Of a stretch of 64,000 nt of DNA, positions 1 through 12,100 are shown piece after piece (within the stretch, counting starts at the first letter, position 1; each line of letters opens with the position of its first letter). The notes beneath the pieces were generated by a model. It searched no databases. It was not told the DNA's origin and saw only the letters and a list, made by a program, of their open reading frames with translations. The stretch is from Manduca sexta (taxonomy: Eukaryota; Arthropoda; Insecta; Lepidoptera; Sphingidae), in assembly GCF_014839805.1 (NCBI RefSeq), contig NC_051138.1, positions 4,586,983 to 4,650,982 of the forward strand. Reading direction: 5' to 3'. Both the position numbers and the translations under genes were made by a program.

Positions 1-104
1 AAAGCCTCCCCCAAAGATTTCCAAAAAGACCTGTCGAAAATCTGCATCCAGCTTTGATTAATAATTTAATATTATTTGTTTGACGTGAAATATTTTTTCC
101 ACAG
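1..104. other. Window edge, probably intron
   Basis: The first 57 bases are open in one frame but end in TAA with no donor site. From about 60 the sequence is AT-rich and ends in a pyrimidine tract and CAG acceptor at 102-104. I read it as intron of the large gene. An upstream exon carrying the start codon and signal peptide must lie outside the window. Confidence 0.4.
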
Positions 105-152
105 CTGGCCCGATAGCTCGAGCGTTTGCAGCGGCATTTAATACGTTTTCAG
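105..152 (+). CDS. Exon 1 of the window (large gene)
   Basis: CAG acceptor at 102-104, GT donor at 153-154, 48 nt, phase 1 at both ends. Encodes an Ala/Phe-containing segment (AGPIARAFAAAFNTFSG), the most hydrophobic stretch in the visible protein, as expected near the N-terminus just behind a signal peptide. The true first exon is not in the window. Confidence 0.6.
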
Positions 153-3100
153 GTATCTTTTATTTATTATCATATTACTTGCTGACTGCCTCGGTGGCGC
201 TCTGAGGTCCTGGGTTCGAATCCCGGGTCGGGCAAAGCGATATTTGAGTTTTTCTGCTCAGTATCAGCCCGGAGTCTGGAATTGATGCCCGATATGGCGA
301 TAGGCTCACCCGTGGTCGTGCCTCTGCATTCCCCTTATTTCTCCTCTCTTTTCCCTTCCTTCTTTGTTTTATTGTTTTATATTATGTGCTGTACAATAGA
401 AATATTTTGAATGTAAATGTTAAAAAATCATTTATACCTTTATGAAGAACAAGTTTTTTACATTATATTCATCTATTTACAGAAGCCTTAAACAGTCGGG
501 ATAAAAGATCAACTTCGGATGCAGACGCGTCTGGTAAAAGTTTTATTAAATATTTTTATATTACAATTCCATTAAAGTGGACCTATATAACTGATTATAA
601 TATATATTTACGGAAGAAAATAATGCATTTTGTAATGCAATATCTTTCTTTCTAGCTTTTTCTTCTACTGAAGGAGGAGGTGACAGTCAAGCTGCTGCAT
701 CGGCGGAATCTGAGGATGGTACGAAGTCTTGCTTGTTTACAAACTTTTTCAACATAATATGTGATCACGTCTGTTATTTACTTTTTTGGAGACCAACAAC
801 AATATTTTTTTGTATATTTCATTTTTGCATTCTGGATATGTCATTCAATATAAAGTGATCAAAACTTATGTCGCCTATGAACACTGACGATACTAGGAAA
901 TCATGCGTGTATTATCAAACTATAGGGGAGAATCAATAAACCTTAGAAAAAGATTTAAGGGCTAATGAAAATGAAAGCAATTAATAATTACAGATTCAAG
1001 TGATGATGATAGCGAATCGTCTGCATCAAGTTCAGCAACATCTACCGATTACGGTAATTATTGTTTTTTTGTTAATGCTTGTATCATATTTTCAGTTTAT
1101 AATAAAGGCCCCAATAATAACTTAGTTCGGTTTCCACTTATTATTTGCATTCTTCATGTATCTTGTGTATAATAATATATTTCTTTTAGATTCCGAAGAC
1201 AATGAAGATGAAGCATCAGCAAGTGCCGAGTCATCTACATCGGATGGTAAGACTCGTATCCATTCAGACAAAAAGACCAACAGCTCTATAAGGCTTATAT
1301 TAGAAGGCCAATACTATCCCTCAGTAGTTATAGATATTCGGTGGCAACGATATTATCTATCTATTACCCGCCATCGTGGCCTACGTAAGTGTATCGCGTT
1401 CCGGCCTGTGTATATCCAGTTTCAACAAGCGGGCATAATTGTGTCGACTGTCGAGAGGTGTTCATCTCTCGTCAGTCGCCATTCTATTGGACCCTACTAC
1501 ACTTACCATCATGTGCAGTGAAGTCACTTTTCCGCGCTTGTATAAAAAAATCTATAACAAGAAGGCTCTCCAGTCTGTATAACTATTTAGAGTCAAGCTC
1601 TAAGTCACGAATAATACCATTCTCGAAAACAAATATAAGTAAAAATACGAAGTATTTCGCTGGCAATTAAAACGTATCTGGGTGATTCAATTCAGCTCAT
1701 TGAAAGGAATATATAGCACTAATTGCGATAAATGACGTAAGTTATTTAAAAATATACGTGTATAATATATTTAATAATTCTCATTAAAACTATATCTAGA
1801 TGGGGGTAAATCGCCTGAAGAGAGTGAAGCAAATGCAGAGGCCGAGTGTAAGTGAAACAGAACTAGGTTTTAATTCTAAAATTATTTCAAATTCTTGAAT
1901 GAATAGTTATGTATGATAATAATATACGTATTTACTCGAACATACTTATATTTCAGCGAAAACGAATGGCGGTGGTGGTAAAACTGCAGGATCTGCCTCA
2001 GCAGTAACTGGTAAATTTGACTTTAATAACCGAATATAAAAAGTAGCAAATTAAGCAAAAAAAAGTCGACAATTATTTGCTTATTTTGCTTTAAATAATA
2101 ATAACTGTAAATCTAAGCTTATTTTTTTTTCAGAAGTTACAAATGGCGGAACTGCCTCTGCAGCCAGCGCAGCGTCAGCTAGTAAGAAACTATTTGAATA
2201 AATATGGAGTATTATGATTTTACATCTTATAGGAATAGAAATTTAAACAATAGCTGTTAGAGTGCATAATAGCTCGCATTATATCACGTCGAAAGAATAA
2301 TATAGCAGTAATGACCTATGTCGGATTTACGATCTCACAGCTATAATATAAAAAAGATCTTTTATGAAATCAGCATTTAAATATATTTAAATATCATAAA
2401 AAACAAAAACAAGTCAAATACTATTGCTCGGCAGTATATCTTGCTCCTATCTCATTACAACTGAAATACAATAGTATTATGGGCAAATATAGCTAGACCG
2501 TTGAGGTAAATCGGTAAATAATAGTATAAATTTACTTGTTAATATTTCCACTTATTGTATTGAGCTTTCATTATATTTTCTTTGTCTATATATGTTACGC
2601 ATATATACCAAATTTGATATATTTTGATTATTAATGCTTCATGTAGCATTGATATAAAAATAACATTAACTGTATAAAAATAATATCAACAAAGGTGATG
2701 AAGAAAGCGAGCCTGGCGAGGAAGGCACGACTGGCGATGATGACGATGGCGAGGAAGGCCCGACTGGCGATGATGACGATGGCGAGGAAGGCCCGACTGG
2801 CGATGATGACAATGGCGAGGAAGGCCCGACTGGCGATGATGACGATGGCGAGGAAGGCCCGACTGGCGATGATGACGATGGCGAGGAAGGCCCGACTGGC
2901 GATGATGACAATGGCGAGGAAGGCCCGACTGGCGATGATGACGATGGCGAGGAAGGCCCGACTGGCGATGATGACGATGGCGAGGAAGGCCCGACTGGCG
3001 ATGATGACAATGGCGAGGAAGGCCCGACTGGCGATGATGACGATGGCGAGGAAGGCCCGACTGGCGATGATGACAATGGCGAGGAAGGCCCAACTGGCGA

Positions 3101-6100
3101 TGATGACGATGGCGAGGAAGGCCCGACTGGCGATGATGACAATGGCGAGGAAGGCCCGACTGGCGATGATGACAATGGCGAGGAAGGCCCGACTGGCGAT
3201 GATGACGATGGCGAGGAAGGCCCGACTGGCGATGATGACGATGGCGAGGAAGGCCCGACTGGCGATGATGACGATGGCGAGGGAGGTGAGTGTCCCTAAT
3301 AGAACTGTGTCTATCGTTTGGCGATATATTTATCTCTTGCCAGTCGACATTTTTTTAACCTGAACTTCACTTAACATCGGATACAGTGATTCTATCTACA
3401 AATAATTCTATTATTTCGATGGTAGCTGTAAAAATGATTGCACATAACATCGTATGGCTTTTGACTGTAATGAAATTTAACATATTTTATTACTCTATAA
3501 TTCGCCTATCAAGCAACCGCATTTGATGTTGTAATCTCCACCGCCAACAATACTAACAAATCCACTGTCCTCCGTATTAAAATCATGATGGTCATGGTTT
3601 TCTTCGTTAACAATAAAAATAGTCGCTCTTCATAAATGGTTTTTATTGATAGTTAAAAACATAATTAAATTCCGTAAACACTTTATTGCCCAGGTGCTAC
3701 AACAAATGAATCAGGCGGTAATGGACCTGATAATGGGGGAGGAAGTAGTCCAGGAAGCGGAACAGAAGGCAAACCAGACAGCGGATCGGGAAGCAGCCCA
3801 GACAGTGGAAAAGACAATTCTGGTAGTACGGCAGATACTAGTGGATCAGCAGGTACGAGGTTTGAGTAAAATTTTCACCTTATATAGACCATAAATATAC
3901 GAATACTTCGAATAATAGGTTTGGCAATAGTAAAGTATAAAGTTTTTGTTTTGCCAAAGAAGGCTTACTAACTTTAATGTAGGTATCCGAAACGACATTT
4001 TTTTTAATGTGATTTAAAAACTAGTAATTATTACCTATTTCCTATTTTTACAGTTGCTTCTGGACCAAATTCTCAGGCGTCCAGTGCAGGATCAGCCAAT
4101 AGTGGTAAGATATTTTTTTCGCACCAAAATTTACAGTTCTAAAGCCCGAAAGGGAGACAAAATACAAGAAACGCAGTTCTAAGACATTTTCGGCAGTCTA
4201 GATTTTATAAGACTTTTCTGAACTCATAGCAATGCGCTGAAAATATCCACTGCGACATCGATATGTAGGTGCTAGTGTCAAAAGGAGGAATTTACAAAAA
4301 CGAAACTCATATTTTCTTTTTAAAACATATTGTTATGCAATTAATACAAGCAACTATGAATTGTGGTTTTTACTTGGAATTTTAAGGAATATATTATCAA
4401 CCTTAAATCAATAAATTTATTCAATTTTATATAATTCATAGGTGAAGACAACTCCTCGGCTTCCTCAGCGGTTTCAGCAGGTAAATACATTAGTATTCGG
4501 CAATATTATGTCTATTGATCACCTTCTTATCATAAGGCATCATCGGGAGTAACGTAATATAGGAGGGATGGTAAGAAAAGCAAGGTTCAATATATGATGG
4601 TGTCTCTAATAGAACTGTGTCTATCGTTTGGCGATATATTTATCTCTTGCCAGTTGAAATTTTTTTGCTTCACTTAACTTGTGATCGGATACAGTGAATC
4701 CACTTAGCCATGTCTTACATAAAATAATAATATATCCAAGCCTGTGTTCAAAAGCAAACTATGCGACGTAAGGAAGGTGGTAGAGGCCTCATTGACATCA
4801 ATAATCTTCATAGTAAACAAATAACATGCCTCAGGTTTTACTTCCATAACAAAAAAAACGACTCCCAACTACATATAGTAATAGTGTTTAATGATACCAA
4901 GTTAACACACTTTATTTGTTTAATAAATGTACCCAGCCCAATGAAACGCAAGTAGATAATCTAACCAAAATCTGGAAGTGGTCCTGGAAAGCTTCATGGT
5001 AGACATCGTCTCGATCTGAACCAACCTAATGTCCATAAAGCTGTGTCAGACGAGTGGCTCGTTCGAGGCGAACTCTTTCCTGAAACTGAAGGGTTCATAA
5101 TCGCTATACAGGACTAGGTAATAGAGACGCGGAACTACCAAAAGTATATCATAAAAACTACTAACATTCCAAGTGATGTGCATAGAATATCGAATAGTTC
5201 ATCGCAGACAATTCAGCACATCATAGGCGCTTGCAAGATCATAGTCCAAACAGACTAGAAATACAGACATGAGTAGTTGGACCAAACCAGCCCTTGAGTA
5301 CAAACTTATAGCTTTATCCACACCTTATTACAAGTATTCACCGGCAGTAATACTAGAAAACTTGACACATAAACTTTACTTCGAACGAGCCATACTTACA
5401 GACAGGACGATATAGTACAATAGACCAGATATTATATTAATTGAAAAAAAAAGTCTGCTTTCATCCTAGATATAGCAACGCCGAACACTGACAACATTCA
5501 ATACACAATAGCTGAGAATCTCTCCAAATACATTAATCTTAAAGACAAATTTATTCGAAACAGGGATGTTATGGAGCTCCGTAACCGTAACCGAAACTAT
5601 CGGATATCCGAAATAAAAATATATCCATAACCGTAACCGTATCCGTTAAAAAGTTTCGGATAAGTTACGGATAATATGTTTCGACAGGTTTCTGTTTCAC
5701 CGCTCACACGCCATCTTGTATATGTAGTTTGTTTGTAATTTTTAGTCATAATATAACCTCATTCATAAATAGTAATTTTGTTTATTTAGGAGTAGGTACT
5801 TATTTAATAAAGTGAAGGAATAGCGGTGTGTTACGTACTAAGTTGATTTATAAAGACAAAATGCGTAAAAATACTTTAATTTGGACATTTTTTTATTAAG
5901 TTGAAGGTAATTGTGCAAAATGTAAACAGTGTGACAAAAACTTTTCACAGAGAGGAGGTGGGACTACTTCATTGAAACTTCATCTCTAATTTAAACACAG
6001 AGGTTTTCCGAACACCCATGTCCCCCCATTAGTGCATCGATAATTAATAATCGATGATGACGACGAACGATAGTTAGTAATAGTCGCCCTACTGTATTAC

Positions 6101-9100
6101 ATAGTATTTTTATTTTACTTTAATCTAATATCTGTAACCGAAACTATCCGAAACTAACGGATAATCAGAAATAAATTCATATCCGTAACCGTATCCGAAA
6201 CCGATATAATTTTATACCCATATCCATATCCGAAATTTCATATCCATAACATCCCTGATTCGAATGTCGCGTCTTCAAAAGCAGTAATAGTCCCAATAGT
6301 TTTTCAACCACGGGAGTACACAGCTCCACAATTTCCTACAGACACTTCATCTACCAAAATGTATATATATAACTCTTCAAAAGCAGTCATGCTCAACACT
6401 CGTCGCCTTGTGTGAAAATTTCTTAAGATAGACCACCATTGAGTTTTTCTTTGCCTTTCACGTTTGCCAAGTGACTTTTTTTTACAATGATGTACCTATT
6501 TTTATAATGATAAAAAAACTGCAACTCTAGGATCTAATTGTATTAAATGTATTTATTGCAGTAACGAGCGGCGAAGGACAAGCATCCGCTTCAGCCGCAT
6601 CAAGTGAGTATTTATTTTTTATAGCATATCACTGGCAAGTATCCAAAATATAAGTTATAACTTGTTTTGTGCCATTGGTAGATACGCTCTCACATTAATG
6701 CAGCCTGCCATGGCACGGAAAATATTCTATCTACAAATAATTCTATTATTTCAATAGTAGCTTTAAAAATGATTCCACACAACATCGTATGTCTTTTGAC
6801 TGTAATGAAATTTAACATATTTTATTACTCTATAACTCGCCTGTCAAGCAATCGGATTTTATGTTGTAATCTCCACCGCCAACAATACTAACAAATCCAC
6901 TGTCCTCCATATTAAAATCATGATGGTCATGGTTTCCTTCGTTAACAATAAAAATAGTCGCTCTTCATAAATGGTTTTTATTGATAGTTAAAAACATAAT
7001 TAAATTCCTTAAACACTTTATTGCCCAGGTGCTACAACAAACGAATCAGGCGGTAATGGACCTGATAATGGGGGAGGAAGTAGTCCAGGAAGCGGAACAG
7101 AAGACAAACCAGGCAGCGGATCGGGAAGCAGCCCAGACAGTGGAAAAGACAATTCTGGTAGTACGGCAGATACTAGTGGATCAGCAGGTACGAGGTTTGA
7201 GTAAAATTTTCACCTTATATAGACCATAAATATTCGAATACTTCGAATAATAGGTTTGGCAATAGTAAAGTATTAAGTTTTTGTTTTGCCAAAGAAGGCT
7301 TACTAACTTTAATGTAGGTATCCGAAATGACATTTTTTTTAATGTGATTTAAAAACTAGTAATTATTACCTATTTCCTATTTTTACAGTTGCTTCTGGAC
7401 CAAATTCTCAGGCGTCCAGCGCAGGATCAGCCAATAGTGGTAAGATATTTTTTTCGCACCAAAATTTACAGTTCTAAAGCCCGAAAGGGAGACAAAATAC
7501 AAGAAACGCAGTTCTAAGACATTTTCGGCAGTCTAGATTTTTAAGACTTTTCTGAACTCATAGCAATGCGCTGAAAAAATCCACTGCGACATCGATATGT
7601 AGGTGCTAGTGTCAAAAGGAGGAATTTACAAAAACGAAACTCATATTTTCTTTTTAAAACATATTGTTATGCAATTAATACAAGCAACTATGAATTGTGG
7701 TTTTTACTTGGAATTTTAAGGAATATATTATCAACCTTAAATCAATAAATTTATTCAATTTTATATAATTCATAGGTGAAGACAACTCCTCGGCTTCCTC
7801 AGCGGTTTCAGCAGGTAAATACATTAGTATTCGGCAATATTATGTCTATTGATCACCTTCTTATCAAACGGCTATTGGATAAAAAGTAAACGCTTCATAA
7901 CTGCAAACCGTTCGAGCGATATGCTTTATGCTCGAAATTTATTTACACTATTATATTACTTATTCTATTGGGACGGTATCGAAGTATCATATCTTTAAGA
8001 TAAGGCATCATCGGGAGTAACGTAATATAGGAGGGATGTTAAGAAAAGCAAAGTTCAATATATGATGGTGTCTCTTATAGAACTGTGTCTATCGTTTTTT
8101 TTGCTTCACTTAACTTGTGATCGGATACAGTGAAGCCACTTAGCCATGTCTTACATAAAATAATAATATGTCCAAGCCTGTGTTCAAAAGCAAACTATAC
8201 CACGTAAGGAAGGTGGTAGAGGCCTCATTGACATCAATAATCTTCATAGTAAACAAATAACATGCCTCAGGTTTTACTTCCATAACAAAAAAAACGACTC
8301 CCAACTACATATAGTAATAGTGTTTAATGATACCAAGTTAACACACTTTATTTGTTTAATAAATGTACCCAGCCCAATGAAACGCAAGTAGATAATCTAA
8401 CCAAAATCTGGAAGTGGTCCTGGAAAGCTTCATGGTAGACATCGTCTCGATCTGAACCAACCTAATGTCCATAAAGCTGTGTCAGACGAGTGGCTCGTTC
8501 GAGGCGAACTCTTTCCTGAAACTGAAGGGTTCATGATCGCTATACAGGACTAGGTAATAGAGACGCGGAACTACCAAAAGTATATCATAAAAACTACTAA
8601 CATTCCAAATGATGTGCATAGAATATCGAATAGTTCATCGCAGACAATTCAGCACATCATAGGCGCTTGCAAGATCATAGTCCAAACAGACTAGAAATAC
8701 AGACATGAGTAGTTGGACCAAACCAGCCCTTGAGTACAAACTTATAGCTTCATCCACACCTTATTACAAGTATTCACCGGCAGTAATACTAGAAAACTTG
8801 ACACATAAACTTTACTTCGAACGAGCCATACTTACAGACAGGACGATATAGTACAATAGACCAGATATTATATTAATTGAAAAAAAAAGTTTGCTTACAT
8901 CCTAGATATAGCAACGCCGAACACTGACAACATTCAATACACAATAGCTGAGAATCTCTCCAAATACATTAATCTTAAAGACAAATTTATTCGAAACAGG
9001 GATGTTATGGAGCTCCGTAACCGTAACCGAAACTATCGGATATCCGAAATAAAAATATATCCATAACCGCAACCGTATCCGTTAAAAAGTTTCGGATAAG

Positions 9101-12100
9101 TTACGGATAATATGTTTCGACAGGTTTCTGTTTCACCGCTCACACGCCATCTTGTATATGTAGTTTGTTTGTAATTTTTAGTCATAATATAACCTCATTC
9201 ATAAATAGTAATTTTGTTTATTTAGGAGTAGGTACTTATTTAATAAAGTGAAGGAATAGCGGTGTGTTACGTACTAAGTTGATTTATAAAGACAAAATGC
9301 GTAAAAATACTTTAATTTGGACATTTTTTTATTAAGTTGAAGGTAATTGTGCAAAATGTAAACAGTGTGACAAAAACTTTTCACAGAGAGGAGGTGGGAC
9401 TACTTCATTGAAACTTCATCTCTAATTTAAACACAGAGGTTTTCCGAACACCCATGTCCCCCCATTAGTGCATCGATAATTAATAATCGATGATGACGAC
9501 GAACGATAGTTAGTAATAGTCGCCCTACTGTATTACATAGTATTTTTATTTTACTTTAATCTAATATCCGTAACCGAAATTATCCGAAACTAACGGATAA
9601 TCAGAAATAAATTCATATCCGTAACCGTATCCGAAACCGATATAATTTTATACCCATATCCATATCCGAAATTTCATATCCATAACATCCCTGATTCGAA
9701 TGTCGCGTCTTCAAAAAGCAGTAATAGTCCCAATAGTTTTTTCAACCACGGGAGTACACAGCTCCACAATTTCCTACAGACACTTCATCTACCAAAATGT
9801 ATATATATAACTCTTCAAAAAGCAGTCATGCTCAACACTCGTCGCCTTGTGTGAAAATTTCTTAAGATAGACCACCATTGAGTTTTCTTTGCCTTTCACG
9901 TTTGCCAAGTGACTTTTTTTTACAATGATGTACCTATTTTTATAATGATAAAAAAACTGCAACTCTAGGATCTAATTGTATTAAATGTATTTATTGCAGT
10001 AACGAGCGGCGAAGGACAAGCATCCGCTTCAGCCGCATCAAGTGAGTATTTATTTTTTATAGCATATCACTGGCAAGTATCCAAAATATAAGTTATAACA
10101 TGTTTTGTGCCATTGGTAGATACGCTCTCACATTAATGCAGCCTGCCATGGCACGGAAAATATTCTATCTACAAATAATTCTATTATTTCGATAGTAGCT
10201 TTAAAAATGATTCCACCCAACATCGTATGTCTTTTGACTGTAATGAAATTTAACATATTTTATTACTCTATAACTCGCCTGTCAAGCAACCGGATTTTAT
10301 GTTGTAATCTCCACCGCCAACAATACTAACAAATCCACTGTCCTCCGTATTAAAATCATGATGGTCATGGTTTCCTTCGTTAACAATAAAAATAGTCGCT
10401 CTTCATAAATGGTTTTTATTGATAGTTAAAAACATAATTAAATTCCGTAAACACTTTATTGCCCAGGTGCTACAACAAATGAATCAGGCGGTAATGGACC
10501 TGATAATGGGGGAGGAAGTAGTCCAGGAAGCGCACCAGAAGGCAAACCAGGCTGCGGATCGGGAAGCAATCCAAGCAGTGGAACGGGAGGCGGCTCAGGC
10601 AGTGGTAGTTCCGCAGCTGCTAGTGGAACAGCAGGTATGAGATTTTATTCTAATATTCTCGTTATTAGGGACTGAAATATTCGAATACTTTAAATATTAG
10701 GTTTGGGAATTAGAATGTAGTAATCTTGATAAAAATATGTTACTAGGAATAATAAAAATATTTTTAACAAAAAATTAAACCGCCTCCAAAAACCACTCAA
10801 AACCAAAAAAATATTTCACATAACAGTTATATTGGATACCAATATTGGAGTCGGTGCCTAATTAAAATTGCTAGTTAGCTATATTTGTTGCATAGTCCAT
10901 CTATGAGCTACATTTCTTTCAAATGAATTAAACGGAGTAAGTTTGCGTTTCTACTAACAAACATGTACAGTGAAAGATGTAATACCAAGCACATGTATGG
11001 TGTTTCATCTTTTTCTTTCCTCTTTTTTCGGGGCAGGGAGGGTAATATACCCACATTTGACCAGCTATATGTAACAAGGGAAGAATTTGGGTAGTGTACA
11101 GATCACAAATTTAAATATTTCCTTAATAGCTTCCATTTGCTGTGCTGCGGCGGTGCGTTCATCTCCGGTGAGGATCTGACTTGCTGACTTTGTACGCTGG
11201 CAGTACATTATTTTCGTATATTTGTTAGTGTATTTATCTAGCTTAACTAGCAATTTTAATTAGGCACCGACTCCAAAATTGGTATCCAATATATAACTGT
11301 TATGTGAAATTATTTTTTGGTTTTGACTGGTTTTTGGAGGCGGTTTAATTTTTTGTTAAAATTATTTTTATTTTTTGCTTTTTTGTAATAGTATAAAATA
11401 GACCGTCTCAATGTCTCGCATAGTCATGTTTCGCTCACGATACGATTATCGCGCTGAGGAGTTACACCTCTGAGTACCACTGAAAAGGGAAAAGGTGTGA
11501 TGCTATATATATGTATGTGAGAAGTAGATTTAAGCAAACCTAACGCAAAAACACAACTGATATATTTGGCTCACAGTACAACTATCGCGCTATGGTGTAA
11601 CACCTCTGCCTACCCCTGAAAAGGGGAAAAGGTGTGATGCTATATATATGTATGTATGTAAGAAGTAGAGTCCACTAAACCCAACACAAAAACACAACTG
11701 ATATGTTTCACACACAGTACGACTATCGCGATGAAATGTCTCCTCTGCCTACCCCTGACACGGGGAAAAGGTGTTACGCTATATGTATAAGTATGTGAGA
11801 AGTACAGTCAACCAAACTCAATGCAAAAACATAACTAAATACGTCACAGGAAAGCTAAATTCGCGATTTCGTTTTCTTGGACGACATAATTATTCTAGTT
11901 TTTTTTTATTTCAAAACCAAACTACCGAAGAACTACCGAAAAAAAATGTATGGGACCAAATCTGGAGAGAAATTCTTTCATAATAAAAAAAGAATTTTCC
12001 AAATCGGTTCATAAATGAGCGAGTTCTGAGGTAACAAACAAACAAAAAAAAATTCACGTCGAATTGATAACCTCCTCCTTTTTTTTGAAGTCAGTTAAAA

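Larger units (their letters stand above)
3392..6726 (+). repeat. Cassette unit 1 (segmental duplication)
   Basis: About 3.3 kb, bounded by the block CTATCTACAAATAA. Contains the Gly/Ser exon, the VASG exon, the GEDN exon and the VTSG exon with their introns. It is nearly identical to unit 2 (6727-10162). Relative to unit 2 it lacks about 130 bases corresponding to 7868-8000. Confidence 0.85.
6727..10162 (+). repeat. Cassette unit 2 (segmental duplication)
   Basis: Copy of unit 1, with the LINE remnant and nested hAT element in the same places, so both elements predate the duplication. Differences are scattered single bases and short homopolymer changes. Confidence 0.85.

Noticed and set aside
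186..240. tRNA gene
   Set aside because: Has a B box but no complete cloverleaf, and continues into a SINE body shared with other copies.
2715..3275. CRISPR-like or satellite array
   Set aside because: The 33-bp units are contiguous, codon-phased and have no spacers; they encode protein repeats.
2666..3363. Met/Ala/Arg plus-strand frame and Ser/Pro and His/Arg antisense frames over the 33-bp repeat
   Set aside because: Out of phase with both flanking splice sites.
3646..3894. 82-codon ATG frames at 3646 and 6981
   Set aside because: Start in intron, run through the exon in the wrong phase and end just past the donor.
11065..11253. 62-codon minus-strand frame repeated at 17879 and 24036
   Set aside because: Lies in the loop of the foldback element; preserved only by recent segmental duplication.
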